DNA from: Silene latifolia
Taxonomy: Eukaryota; Streptophyta; Magnoliopsida; Caryophyllales; Caryophyllaceae
Length of the DNA stretch: 64,000 nucleotides
Assembly (NCBI RefSeq): GCF_048544455.1
Contig: NC_133537.1
Span: forward strand, 312,145,738-312,209,737
Reading direction: 5' to 3'
Shown here: one piece after another, positions 44,280-56,726 of the stretch
Position numbering within the stretch: the first letter of the stretch is position 1
Layout: each line of letters starts with the position of its first letter
Program-made: the position numbers and the translations under genes
The notes under the pieces: generated by a model
Databases searched by the model: none
Told to the model about the DNA's origin: nothing
Seen by the model: the letters and a program-made list of their open reading frames with translations, nothing else

Positions 44280-47200
44280 ATGGCTCATACTTGGATGTTT
44301 AATGCGAAAAGAGGTGACCCAGAATATGATGCCGGGCTAGCTGAATTTTATTCATTTGTTAGAGAGAATGTGACAAACACATCTAGTATGGCCTGCCCTT
44401 GTGATATGTGTCTTAATATGAGTTATATGAGCTTGTCAGATGTAAAAATTCATTTACAAAAGAGAAATTTTAATCCAAAATATAGACGCTGGACTTTTCA
44501 CGGAGAATCTAGAATCATAAAAGGAGGAATTGGAGAAGGTGTTAATCTCCAATTTAGTGAGATGGAGAAAGAAACATGTGTCAATCTAATTGAAAAGGAT
44601 TCTAACTCACTGGAAGATCCGGATTTGGGTATGAATTCGGAGTCGATTGATGAGTCTGATGATAACTCTGAAAATATATGGGGAGATTTTTTTGGAGACA
44701 ATGAGGAAGAACAGAACTCGTTTATAAATGTTGATGAAGACATTATAGATGATGATGAAGACCTTAATGAAAATGATTTGGAGGACATAAGTATTGTATT
44801 AGATAAGTTGAAAGATACTGAGATGCCGTTGTATAAGAGTTGTAAGAAATACACAAAATTGGCGTCAATTGTTAAGCTATATAATTTGAAAGCAAAAAAT
44901 GGGTGGAGCGACAAGAGTTTTAATGACCTCCTAGAATTGGTGAAAGACATGCTTCCCGAAGATAATGTTCTTCCCAATCGCACCTATGAGGCAAAGAAGA
45001 TACTTCGAGGAATTGGTATGAAATATGAAAAGATTCATGCATGTCCTAACGATTGTATATTGTATCGCAAAGAATATGAGACATGCACGCACTGTCCAGT
45101 TTGTAAAGAGTGGCGGTATAAAAAGAAGGAGGGGATCCCAGCAAAAGTTTTGTGGTACTTTCCAATAATTCCAAGGTTGATACGCCTTTTTGCGAATAAG
45201 GAAGATGCGAAGCTATTGACATGGCATAAAACTGCCAAAGCTAATGATGGGAAGTTGAGACACCCGACTGATGGGTTAGAGTGGAAGTACATTGATTCTA
45301 AGTACCCAGAGTTTGGCAAAGAACCGAGAAATCTCCGTCTTGCATTATCAACCGACGGGATGAATCCTTATGGAAATTTGAGTAGTAGTCAAGATCGTAC
45401 TTGGCATGTACTTTTAGCTATTTACAACTTACCTCCATTTTTATGCATGAAACGCAAATACTTGATGTTGTCCTTGTTGATTTCTGGGCCTAAAGAACCT
45501 GGTAACGATATAGATGTTTATTTGGCTCCTCTTCTTGATGATTTGAAATTATTATGGGATAAAGGGATAGAAGTTTTTGACGCCTATCAGAATAGCGTAT
45601 TCAATTTAAAAGCAATGTTATTGTGCACTATATCTGACTTTCCTGCATATGGCAATCTCTGCGGGCATACGGTACATGGGAAAGAGGCGTGCCCTTTGTG
45701 TAGTGAAGATGTAGATTCTTGCTATTTGACATTTTCTCGGAAGCAGGCCTACTTAGGATATCGTAGATTTTTAGAAGATGATCATTCTTATCGTAGGCAA
45801 CAAAAAGCGTTCAATGGAAAACCCGAACATCGTCCACCTCCTAAGATATTAACGGGGAATGAAGTATATGAAAAGGTAAAAGATATTCAGATTACATATG
45901 GGAAGAAAGGTTCCAAATTGGCGTCTCGTGGTTATAAGAAGATGAGTCCTCTTTTTGAACAACTTCCTTATTGGCGTGACCTCTCTATAAGACACTGCTT
46001 AGATGTTATGCATATTTAGAAGAATGTATGTGATAATATCATCAACACTCTTCTCAATGTTCCAAATAAGTCAAAAGACAACAAGGCGGCTAGGAAAGAT
46101 ATGATGGATATGAAAATTAGGCCTGAGCTAGCACCGCAAGAAAAGGGAACACGTTCTTATTTGCCTCCGGCTGCTCATACGCTTTCAAAAAAGAGAAAAT
46201 GGAGTTTTGTCAGTGCTTGCATGGTGTTAAAGTGCCAGAGGGATATTCTTCAAATATAAGCAACCTTGTATCAATGCGAGATCTCAAGCTTACTGGTTTA
46301 AAATCTCATGACTGTCATGCATTGATGCAACAATTACTACCTGTAGCTATTCGTTCCATTTTACCTAAAAAGGTTCGATTTGCTATAAGTAGGTTCTGCT
46401 TTTTCTTCAATGCCATATGCAACAAAGTAATTGATCCCTCAGAGTTGGACTCCTTGCAAAAACTAATTGTTTCTTCTCTTTGTCAATTTGAAATGTATTT
46501 TCCTCCTTCTTTTTTCACGATCATGGTTCATCTAACTGTACACTTGGTTAGAGAGATTAGATATCTTGGGCCAGTTTATTTGAGGTATCAATATCCATTT
46601 GAAAGATTGATGAAAGTGTACAAGTCCTACACTTCTAATAGATATCGGCCCGAAGGGTGTATTGCTGAGCGTGCAATTATTGACGAAGCACTTTCTTTTT
46701 GTTATACTCACTTATCTGATGCAGAATTACTTGGGGTTCCTAAGAGTCGGCATAGTGAGTGGATGACGGGAAAAGGGCTTAGAGGTCATGTTTGTCAAGA
46801 TATGACAACAGAGAAGTGGCATATTGCACACACATATGTCCTTCACAACGAGGATGAGGTACAACCATACATCGAAGAACACATGGTGTTCTTAAGGGAT
46901 AACCACCGAAATAAAACCGAGAAGTGGATTGCAAATGAGCACAATAAGACTTTTAGAGTTTGGTTTAAGGGTCGAATCATTCAAGACTTGCAAGAATATC
47001 TAGAAGCCATCTCTTCCAGATTAAAACGACTTTGTTTTGGGCCAAATATTTTCGCTTCTTCTTATACTGGTTATGCCATTAATGGTTGTACGTTTTACAC
47101 TCGTAAGCAAGATGACATGAGCACAATGCAAAATAGTGGGGTTTGTGTAGAAGCAGAAGCAATGTACTTTGCTAGTTCGAAAGATAAAAATCCTATTTTG

Positions 47201-47644
47201 GGTAAAATGAATTACTATGGAGTTATTGAGGAGATTTGGGAGTTGAATTATAGAGAATTCGAAATTCCTATATTTGGCTGGAAGTGGATTGAAAGTAATA
47301 ATGGCGTTCGCAAGGATGAATTAGGATTCACGTTGGTTAATCTCGGTAAAGTCGGTCATAAGGAAGACCCTTTCATATTAGCCAGTCAAGCAAAACAAGT
47401 GTTCTATGTAACGGATCCGGTAGACAAAAATTGGTCCGTTGTTTTATCTGTACGGGGTAGGCGTGCACTGGATACTTGTGATGAAGATGTTGTATTTGAG
47501 GGCTTTGACCATCAGTTATCACGGTTCGACGACGTTGATATTGTTAACCCTTCAAGTTTATATGCGCGTGATGATCATAATGAGGGCATATGGATTGAGA
47601 GTGAAACCAATTCAAAAAAACGTCCCCGTGATGCTGATGTTTGA
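44280..47644 (+). pseudogene. C1 TNP2-like transposase
   Basis: ATG at 44280 (MAHTWMFNAKRGDPEY). Domain order: transposase-associated domain with cysteines (CPCDMCLNM, about residues 39-47); an acidic linker; TNP2/Transposase_21 core (LALSTDGMNPYGNLSSSQ; ISDFPAYGNLCGHTVHGKEA; RHCLDVMHI); DUF4218 (GVKVPEGYSSNISNLVSMRD to SNRYRPEGCIAERAI); DUF4216 (NYYGVIEEIWELNYREFEIP to QAKQVFYVTDPVDKNW). A nonsense TAG at 46017-46019 replaces the Glu expected in the family HIEKN motif, and a one-base loss near 46195 shifts the frame before the DUF4218 part. No introns are needed. Two lesions make this copy inactive, though it is recently derived. Confidence 0.92.
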
Positions 47645-48007
47645 GTAAACGTAGTCAAATTTATATTTTTACTGTTTATTTCATTATTTTATCCAAGTAA
47701 TTTATTTTGTAACTTTTTTTTTCATTAAATGTACGGTATATTAATAAAGTAATTTAATTTATAAGAGAAGCATTTCTGCCTTGCAGAGGACAACATTTGT
47801 TTTTTTGTCAACTGAGGGCTTCCTTTTCCATATGGTGAAGTCACCCCGCATTTGTTCTTTTATTCCTTTGCTCCTGCATTAGCTCTTTGGTTCCTTTGCT
47901 TCTTTGCTACAAGTTTACTCTTATGCCAATTGTCTAGGTTGTAAAGAGTGGTGGTGACTTTGTGAATTAAAAATACTAATTCAATAAATTTATGTGCAGG
48001 TTTAGCG
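47645..48007. other. C1 spacer between transposase and second gene
   Basis: No coding region. A likely intron acceptor (TTTATGTGCAG) sits just before the ATG at 48008, suggesting an untranslated first exon upstream. Confidence 0.45.
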
Positions 48008-50982
48008 ATGACACCACAAAAGAGAAAAAGAAGTAAGAGAAAAAACAGCTCCGGGCAATCCGGTGATGGTACGACTAAGAGAAAAAAGTGTTCCCAGAGA
48101 GGTCGACCGGTCTTAAAGTTAGCATCAAAAGCTCTTAGAGATGAGGACCCAATAAAGTTAGAATGGGATAGTGAGCTGCATCTGCCGACTGGAGTTTGGG
48201 CTGCGAAGTTCAGTAGTTGGATTGGAATTACTGTTCGGGGACACATTAGCTGCACGGTTGAAAAATGGGATGATGTGGATCAGCCGACAAGAAACGATAT
48301 GTTAGAAGTTATCACAGTATGTAGAAAATTACTTGGTTTTTAAAATCATTTATGTTTTCTTATACAAAGGGTTAGTTTTTATCAATATCTATTTTTGTTT
48401 TACTTTGACCATGTAGGGGGCATTCACAGTTAGTAAGGAACGTGAAGAATGGTGTCTTAGTAAGGCAGGAGAGTTATGGAGAAAGTGGAAGAGTAAGTTA
48501 GTCTGTGAGTGGTTATACGATGAGGAGACAGGAGCTATCCGGTGGACACCGCCGAGCTTGTGGAAGCAGATAAAACCAGATGAATGGAATTCATTTGTGG
48601 CCTCCCATACTACTGATGCATTTAAGGTAATTTTAAAGTATTTTATAATGCTTAAATTACTATATACCAATCATGTTAAGGAAGTTGATTTGAATATTTC
48701 AATTGCTTCTTCTTATCTCAGCCGTGTCAAACAATCGTGGAAAATTCCTATTGATTTTTCTTTTCATCCTTCTTAATAATAATGTTGGTAGTAATATCAG
48801 CTGCACACACAAATTGAATGTTTTTGATAACCATGCAGAAAAATACAAGAGATGATGAGACACCCAAATCAACCAATTCTACACAACCAAGGTCTAAGCC
48901 TTTAGACCAAACATCAGCCTATTTTCTTGGCGTAAAAGTTAGTCCCGAGTTCAGGCAAAAATGGAGAACCATGTCGTTAAAGAAGTTAATGATTGAGGCT
49001 CGTGTGTTAAAGACAAGTGCAACAATGATCAACGTGGATATAGAAGAGCATATACTACACCAAGAACAGAAATGTATGCTTACCTATGAAGACCTTATTC
49101 ATTGGTATGACGAAGAAGAGATAAGTGCCTCTCACATTGTTGTATTCATCAGGTTTGATTTTTAATCTTCGAAAATGTTTTATACAATTTTCTTAATTTT
49201 TTTTTGAATTTAGTTAGTACGCTTTAATAGTTACATAGAGTACACAACTAAGCTCTATATATTACGAGAGGCCCATAGCCAAAGCATCCCAAACCAAACC
49301 GATCATCCCACAAGCGCAACAATCATCCTTGCCTTATTTACTTTATTCTTTAGTCGCATGTTGCATATAGGATACTATCGGATACTAGGGGTAGAGCCGG
49401 AGGTATTTGAGTCGATAGTTTTCATAATGTCCTTCCGTAAATATGCTTGTATCCACTAGTATATAAAACTGTGTGCATAAGTGTGTAGAGCAGATAGTTT
49501 TATAGCAAATATCGCTTCTATGCTGCATTTTTAAACCATGTAACCATTAATATACGCTGAGTCGACCAATTACCTTTTTTTTGTGGTAGGTATTTAATCG
49601 AATGCACAGTAGTATGCAATGTACAAATTCATATGGATTCTTGTGCCCCACATTATTGTCCAAGTTCGCTAGTTTTGAAAATGAAGATAATCGGTCAGAC
49701 TATATTGTTAAGGCTATGACATGTACGGGTTGTGAAAGTGGTCGAAAGCTTGTTTTTGCTCCGTATTTTGAAGGGTATGTACTTTTTCTTCATACTACTG
49801 TTAATTATATTATTCAATGCTATTTATTAATACGCGATGCTGATTGTTTTATTTTATAAATGGTAGTAATCATTGGATGTTGGCTGCCATTAATCCGAAG
49901 GATAGTTTAGTATATTGGTGTGATCCAGCTGGAACTCTAGAGCCTCGTAAATTTTTGAAGGATACAATTAATATGTAAGCTCAGCATGTATACGATTTAA
50001 GAAATTGCAATTATTTCATAAATCTACATTTGTTTTAGTAGAATAAAAAATATAATTAAGCTAAGTCTATTACGTATATTTAACACAGGGCAATTACGAA
50101 GCTAAACTCTATGGATCCACTTTTCGGGTGTCACCAAGAAAAACAACTTGAATGGAAAATAATAAAGGTACCTTCAACTAATAGTGCTTTTATCTCTTTT
50201 TTGACTGTTTTATTTTTTTGTATGTAAGACGAGGTGAGTATTCTCATTAATAAGAGAAAAAGAAAGTTCTTTTGTTCATTTGTTGGTCCAACTGAAAAAT
50301 CTACCATGTGTTCATTTGTTGGTCCAACTGAATTGTCTTGTTCTTGTACCATTGTTAGTTTTCTTTGGTAACTTGTGATCATCTAGATTTCGCCAAAAAA
50401 TTTAAGTCGGTATGATAGTAGTGTATAAGTCCTTTTGCCGTATTATTTACTACAATTTTCAGCCCCCACAAGCCGGTCTATGTGATAGTAGTGTGTGACT
50501 CATTGGTTTTTACTATAATTAAGCCTAAATAAGATAAAACCAGAAATATGAAGTATGATTTAATTAGGTTGTATTTGACATGATTATATAGTTTATGTTT
50601 TAATGCTGTGGGCTTATTCTATATACGTTGTGGAGTTGACGTGATTTTGATTTCAGTGTCCTACACAGCCTTTTGGGACCGTCTTATGTGGATATTATGT
50701 CTGCCGATATATGTTGGAGATTATCAGAGGACGGTATATTAATATTATTCCAAATGTACGTCTTTTCATTTGTTTATTTTGTTTTAATATTTACTTCATT
50801 TTACATAAACTAAACATGTTGGTATGTAAATAATTGTAATTGTGTTATTTTGGTTACTTTGTTTGCAGTTCATGATTAGAGCTCCGAAGACATACTCGGT
50901 TGAGCAAACTGATGAAGTGCGGGAAATTTGGGCTAAATATGCATTGAATTTTAAGGCGCAAGTATTTGATGGCAACGTCTAA
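48008..50982 (+). CDS. C1 second gene: multi-exon protein with Ulp1-like (C48) protease domain
   Basis: Proposed exons: 48008-48316, 48417-48626, 48839-49152, 49590-49774, 49867-49974, 50089-50167, 50657-50755, 50869-50982, all with GT/AG borders. The N-terminus is very basic (PQKRKRSKRKNSS, nuclear-localisation-like) and is followed by a Trp-rich region (LPTGVWAAKFSSWIG; EEWCLSKAGELWRKWKSKL) shared with C2. The C-terminus carries the C48 triad: His and Asp in NHWMLAAINPKDSLVYWCDP, and Gln plus Cys in CPTQPFGTVLCGYYVCRYML. The junction between exons 3 and 4 is off by phase, so one border is wrong or there is a one-base lesion. The other junctions join cleanly. Such proteases are frequent second genes in CACTA elements; the substrate is unknown. 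Confidence 0.72.
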
Positions 50983-51448
50983 AGTAATTAGGCTGATCGG
51001 ATAGTTTATGTGATGGTTTGTGGATGGAGAAGCTTGTGTTAGTGCTTGTGTTCAAAATTGTCGATAACTTGTTATTTGGAGCTTCAAACTTTTTGGGTTT
51101 TTATTGGTTGGGTTTTAGAGTATAATTGTAAGAATATTTGCTGGATTTTTGGAAATGTAGCCAGATATAATATTTAAGCTATACGACTATTGTCGTATAC
51201 GGTATGAATAATGAAATAATTTTCTTTTCAAAAATCTGGTTGTGTGAAATCGAATGGATGTGTGCCAATATTGTGCAGGGTATATTCGTAAATTGGCGTA
51301 AAATTGATTTGAAAAATTTGCGTGAATTTGATTTGAAAAATTGGCGCGAATATGATTTCAAAAATTGGCGCAAAAATGTGTAGAAAACGGTTCCTTGACA
51401 AAGCGTCATAAAGTTGGCACAAAAATTGTGCGAGCCATATATCAAAAA
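50983..51448. other. C1 3' untranslated region with 24-bp minisatellite
   Basis: Non-coding. At 51290-51380 a 24-bp unit of the form AAATTGGCGNNAATNTGATT followed by TNAA repeats about 3.8 times with a few substitutions. Confidence 0.75.
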
Positions 51449-51658
51449 CAAGACGGTTCAGATTAGCAACCGTCCTCTTAGAAATTAAAAAGAAGACGGT
51501 TCAGATTAGCAACCGTCCTGCTTTTTTAAAACAAACAAGACGGTTTGACTTATACTTAACCGTCCTCTTAGGCAACGAGGACGGGTGAATTTAGGACGGT
51601 TGGATTAACAGTTAAGGACGGTTTTGAACCGTCCTCGTTGAGAATAATTGTAGTAGTG
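51449..51658. repeat. C1 right subterminal array and terminal inverted repeat
   Basis: AAGACGGTT, AACCGTCC and GGACGGTT motifs in alternating orientation (51453-51632), then AATTGTAGTAGTG, the inverted CACTA end, at 51646-51658. Confidence 0.9.
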
Positions 51659-54600
51659 AGTGGACATTGAAGCTTCCTTCAACATACTCCTAGGAAGACC
51701 TTGGATTCACGCTTCCAAAGCGGTGACATCCACCCTTCATCAAAAGATCAAGATCCCACTAAATGGCAAAGTGGTGACGATCACTTCGTCACCCATCAAG
51801 GCAATAATCGAAAAGAAGTCGAGGAATCAAGTCCTTGCAGATCCAGTATATGAACTCGGGGGCTTCCAAAGCATAAGTGTCATAGAAAGTGAATTGGCAC
51901 CCTTATACTACGATCCCTACTCCAACTTAGTGGTCAACCACATACTCAAATCCCAGGGATACTTCCCTGGAATGCCTTTAAACCCTATCCGAAGAAACAC
52001 CTTCGCACCATACAAGGAAGGCAACTCAAAAAGGATACCACTTGGACTAGGGTACAAACCCACCAAAGAGGAAGTTCTCGAGATGCTTGCTCAAGTTCAA
52101 AACCGTAAGTATGTAGGAGTCCAAATGCGACCCTACCTCCCTACTCTAAATGGATACTTTGTTAAGGAAGGAAGTCCAGAACTCTTTCACGGATTTCCCG
52201 AGCCTTGGCATTATCTCGAAAGGAAGCTAGCCGTAATCGAGATCTTTCACGATTGCTACTTCATCCCTCCAGGAACGGTTCCTACCGTAAAAACCCGTCA
52301 CGCACCTTGCTTAGACGAACAAGATGTTAGCCTATTGTTTGAAGATGATCGATTTGTTAGAGCCGCGCAGGATGAGATCATTACCATGATACTTCAAGAC
52401 GATCGCTTCAACCCTACCGCGTTAATCACAGAAAAAAATGCGAGTCAGCAGAAAGGATGGAGAAAATCAATCAAGTGGACCAACAATCAAGGAAGACTCT
52501 TTAAGCTCACCACTGGAGAAGGAGAGATGTTCAAAGGAGAACCAGAAGACGATGAATTCGAGTCAGAGTCAGAGTCGGAGTCAGAGTCGGAGTCTAGAGA
52601 AGTCGCTAAGGAGTCTCCTCCTGTCGTTATCCCCATTCCCTTTGTTTCTCCTAGCTTAGCCTCGAATAGTAACAGTAGTTCGGGAAATGTCCCAACCACT
52701 GTCCCGTTACCGCCACTGACCACAGATCAAGATGGCTTCTTTGTTTCAACTTTTCTCAAACTTTAATATGAATAAATCAGGTTCTGCTTACTCTTCGTGT
52801 TATCTTGAGTGCAATTCTGTTTACGATGATACTGAGGATGACCAAGACCCAGACTCAATTGAGATACCTCCCTACGTAGCCAAAGAAATACTACAAGAAG
52901 GGGAAGGGGGACCAGTAATAGAGAACACCGAACCCATCAATGTAGGAACCGAACTAGAACCCCAAGAACTTAGGATAGGGACTACCTTGAGCTCTGCCGA
53001 AAGGGGCGACTTCATAGACCTCCTACACGAGTTCAAAGATGTTTTCGCATGGTCCTACAAAGACATGCCAGGTATCGACAGGGATATCGCTGAACAAAGA
53101 ATCCCGATTAAGCCAGGTTTCAAACCGGTAAAACAGAAGCTTCGTCGAATGAGAACGGAATGGGCTCTCAAGATTAAGGAAGAGGTCGATAAGCAATTCA
53201 AAGCCGGGTTCATCAAAGTTTCCGAGTATTCTGACTGGGTAGCCAACATAGTACCTGTACCCAAAAAGGATGGGAGAATCCCTGTTTGTGTTGATTTTAG
53301 GGACTTAAACAAAGCAAGTCCTAAAGACGACTTCCCTCTACCACACATCGACATATTGGTGGACAATACCGCAGACCACGCATTACTATCCTTCATGGAT
53401 GGGTATGCCAGTTATAACCAAATCAAGATGGCCATAGAGGACATGCATAAGACCGCCTTTGTCACTCAATGGGGAACCTATTGCTATACGGTAATGCCGT
53501 TTGGGTTAATCAACGCCGGAGCTACATATCAACGCACCGCAACTACACTCTTACATGATATGATGCACAAAGAAGTTGAGGTATACGTAGACGACATGAT
53601 TGTCAAGTCCAAGGATAGAGAGGGGCATATTGCGAACCTTCGCAAATTTTTCGCAAGGCTACGAAAGTACAACATGAGGCTCAATCCTCATAAGTGCGCA
53701 TTTGGAGTAACATCAGGTAAACTCCTGGGATACGTCGTTAGCCAACGAGGTATAGAGATAGACCCTTCCAAGATCAAGGCTCTGATCGAAATGCCACAAC
53801 CTCAAACGGAAAAAGAAGTCAGAGGATTCCTGGGAAAATTGCAATATATAAGTCGATTCATATCGAAACTCACCATGATTTGCGAGCCTATTCTCAAGAA
53901 GCTCAAGAAAACGGACCACACCATATGGGACGATGATTGTCAAAAGGCGTTTGACCGAATCAAGGAGATATTGGCTAAACCACCAGTGCTCATGCCACCT
54001 CAACGAGATCAACCTCTTGGTTTATATCTCACAGTAACCGAAACAGCCATGGGTGCCATGCTAGCTCAAATCGTAGGAAAAGAAGAAAGGGTTATCTACT
54101 ACCTCACTAAGAAGTTCTTGGAGTACGAGTGCAAATACTCACAACTCGAAAAGACATGCCTCGCTCTTGTGTGGGCAACGAAGAAGCTACGCCATTACAT
54201 GCTTAGCTACTCCGTCAAAATATACTCCAAAATGGATCCAGTCAAATACTTCTTCGAGAAACCCGTCCTCAACGGACGCCTAGCAAGATGGACTTTGATG
54301 CTCTCAGATTTCGGTCTCAAATACGTGCCCTTGAAAGTTATAAAAGGGCGCGCCGTTGCTGAATTCTTTGCAGAAAATCCCATCAACGATGCACAAACGA
54401 TAGACACTTGGTCATTTCCAGACGAGGATATACTCCAAACTGATGTAGACTCCTGGGACCTTTACTTTGATGGGGCATCAAACTTAAGAGGATTTGGAAT
54501 AGGAGTGTTGCTCATTTCTCCTGAAGGTGAGCATACACCAATCTCTGTCAAACTCGACTTCGAGGTGATAAACAACGCTGCAGAATATGAAGCTTGCCTT

Positions 54601-56187
54601 ATTGGACTACAAGCGGCAGTGAGCCTAGGCATCAAAAACCTTCGAGTACATGGGGATTCATCCCTGATCATCAATCAAGTTACGGGATCATGGAAAATCC
54701 GAAGCGAAAGTTTAGCACCTTATCAAGCCAGAATAGACCAAGTTGCCCAATTCTTTGATCACGTGACTTATCTACACCTACCTCGGGAAGAAAATCAATT
54801 TGCATATGCTCTTGCAAAACTTGCATCTTTGATTAATATGCCAGATGACATGGTGGAAATGCCTTTATGTATCGAGCGACGGTCAGAGCCAGCTTATGTC
54901 CACCAAATCACCGACGAAGAGGAAATCGCGCAGGAACCCTGGTTCCAAGCAATCCTAAATTTCAAGCTCAACGGTACCTATCCACCGGATATGGACAAAA
55001 GGGGACGACGTGCTATACGCCCACTAGCTTCCCAATACCTTCTCATGCAAGGAGAGTTGTACAAAAGAACACCCCTTGGTGTAATCCTACGTTGCCTTGA
55101 TCATTCATAGGCACGGAAAGTGATGGAAGAAGTCCACGATGGAGAATGCGGTCCTCACATGAGTGGGCCCATGATGGCAAATAAGATCACACGTTTGGGA
55201 TACTATTGGACCACAATGGAATCCGATTGCATCAAATACGTAAAACATTGCCACAATTGTCAAATCTTCGGGAATGTACAACATGTCCCTCCTTCATTGC
55301 TCTATACGATTACATCTCCGTGGCCATTTTCTGCCTGGGGAATTGATATAATCCGGAAGATAACCCCAGCCGGAACAGGAGGTCACTATTTCATCCTAGT
55401 AGCAATCGACTATTTCACCAAATGGGTAGAAGCGGCTTCCTACACTAGTCTCGCGGCCAAAAACGTGGCAAAGTTCATACAAAACAACATCATCCGTCGA
55501 TACGGTTGCCCACATGAGATCATTAGTGATAATGGATCACATTTCCAAGCTGAGACTGAGCAATTGCTAGCCAAGTACAAAATTAGGCATCACCACTCTT
55601 CGCCCTATAGACCTCAAAGTAATGGCGCGGTAGAGGCAGCAAACAAGACCGTTGTCACAATTCTCAAGAAAATGATTGACAACTATCAAGACTGGCCAAG
55701 CAAGATACCCTTTGCTTTGTGGGGATATCGCACATCCGTTAGGACGCCCACCGGGGCCACTCCTTTCTATTTGACTTACGGCATGGAAGTTGTACAACCA
55801 GTCGAGTTAGAAATACCATCCTTGCGTATCTTACTCGAAAGTCAAATCCCGGAAGCCGATTGGAAGAGGGATAGATATGAAGAACTCATCCTCCTGGATG
55901 AACGTAGGCTACGCGCCTTGCATAATGTCCAAACATACCAAGCACGTATCAACCGAGCCTTCAACAAAAGGGTTAGGCCAAGAAACATCAAGGAAGGAGA
56001 CCTAGTACTCAAGTCGGTTAGAGCTCTTTTACCTGTCGACCCACGGGGAAAATTCAAACCTAATTGGGCCGGGCCATTTCTAGTCAAATCCATACTTCCA
56101 GGGGGTGCGGTTAGAATCACAGACCTAGATGGGAATGAGTTTTCCAACCCAACAAACCTCGACCAACTAAAACGGTATTATGCCTAG
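51659..56187 (+). pseudogene. R2 gag-pol, 3' part: protease end, RT, two RNase H domains, integrase
   Basis: Resumes directly after C1 with the AGT flank and DIEASFNILLGRPWIHASKA. A linker with G-patch-like RIPLGLGYKPTKEE and an acidic Ser-Glu repeat (52558-52600) follows. One extra base near 52730 shifts the frame. RT then follows (FRDLNKASPKDDFPLPHIDI; YVDDMIVKSK at 53584), then the first RNase H, a second RNase H (YFDGASNLRGFGIGVLL; NNAAEYEACLIGLQAAV; DSSLIINQ), and a TAG at 55108 where R1 has CAG. Integrase comes next (zinc finger HDGEC..H...CHNC; GIDII, SDNGSHF and EAANK active-site regions), ending TNLDQLKRYYA at 56187. Far less decayed than R1 (frameshift plus stop in this part), so R2 is the better reference for the family. 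Confidence 0.94.
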
Positions 56188-56726
56188 AATAGGAACAAAA
56201 ACGCGCCTCGCGTAACCTCACGTATCGCTCTTGTGGCACTAAATAAACGGCCCCTGGCCAAGCTGAAATAAGCTAATGTCACTCTGCTCTTGCATTTTGA
56301 CAAATTTGTCATCCTCATATCATCAAATAAACTAAACTGCACCTTCAGAGTAAGCAAAAAGCTCATGCTTATTTTCTAAGTTCATTAGAAGCTCTTGCTT
56401 AGAACAATTATTCTTTTACATTTACTCGAACTACGCGCAAGGGTTTGATTTCATTTTCTTAATGAATACGTAGGCAATCCTTCACAGGAAACAACCCATT
56501 ATTTTTAAAATGTAAATAGAAGGACATTTGCATTGCATTTGGAATTCGACAAGAATAATAAATAGAAAATCACAACGGTTTTATAACCAATTAACCTTTT
56601 TTATTTCATTCACTTTCTAGTAGTAATAATACGTTACATAATAAAAATAAAAATAGGCTAGGATTCTAAAAACCCCACCTTTTTTATTACAACAATAATA
56701 ATAATAATAAATAATAAAGACTTGGG
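56188..56726. other. R2 spacer between pol and antisense gene 2
   Basis: Homologous to R1 18388-18936 in reverse; includes an (AAT)n stretch near 56692-56718. No gene. Confidence 0.6.

Larger units (their letters stand above)
41595..51658 (+). mobile_element. C1: complete CACTA (En/Spm) transposon nested in R2 gag-pol
   Basis: 10,064 bp with CACTACTACAATT terminal inverted repeats (41595-41623 and 51630-51658, imperfect over about 29 bp). The flanks are GGT and AGT. R1 has AGT at this site, so the 3-bp target duplication was AGT and the left copy has since mutated. GGACGGTT/AACCGTCC subterminal repeats lie at both ends. It encodes a TNP2-like transposase (44280-47644) and a second gene with a Ulp1-like domain (48008-50982), both in the direction of R2. 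Confidence 0.95.
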
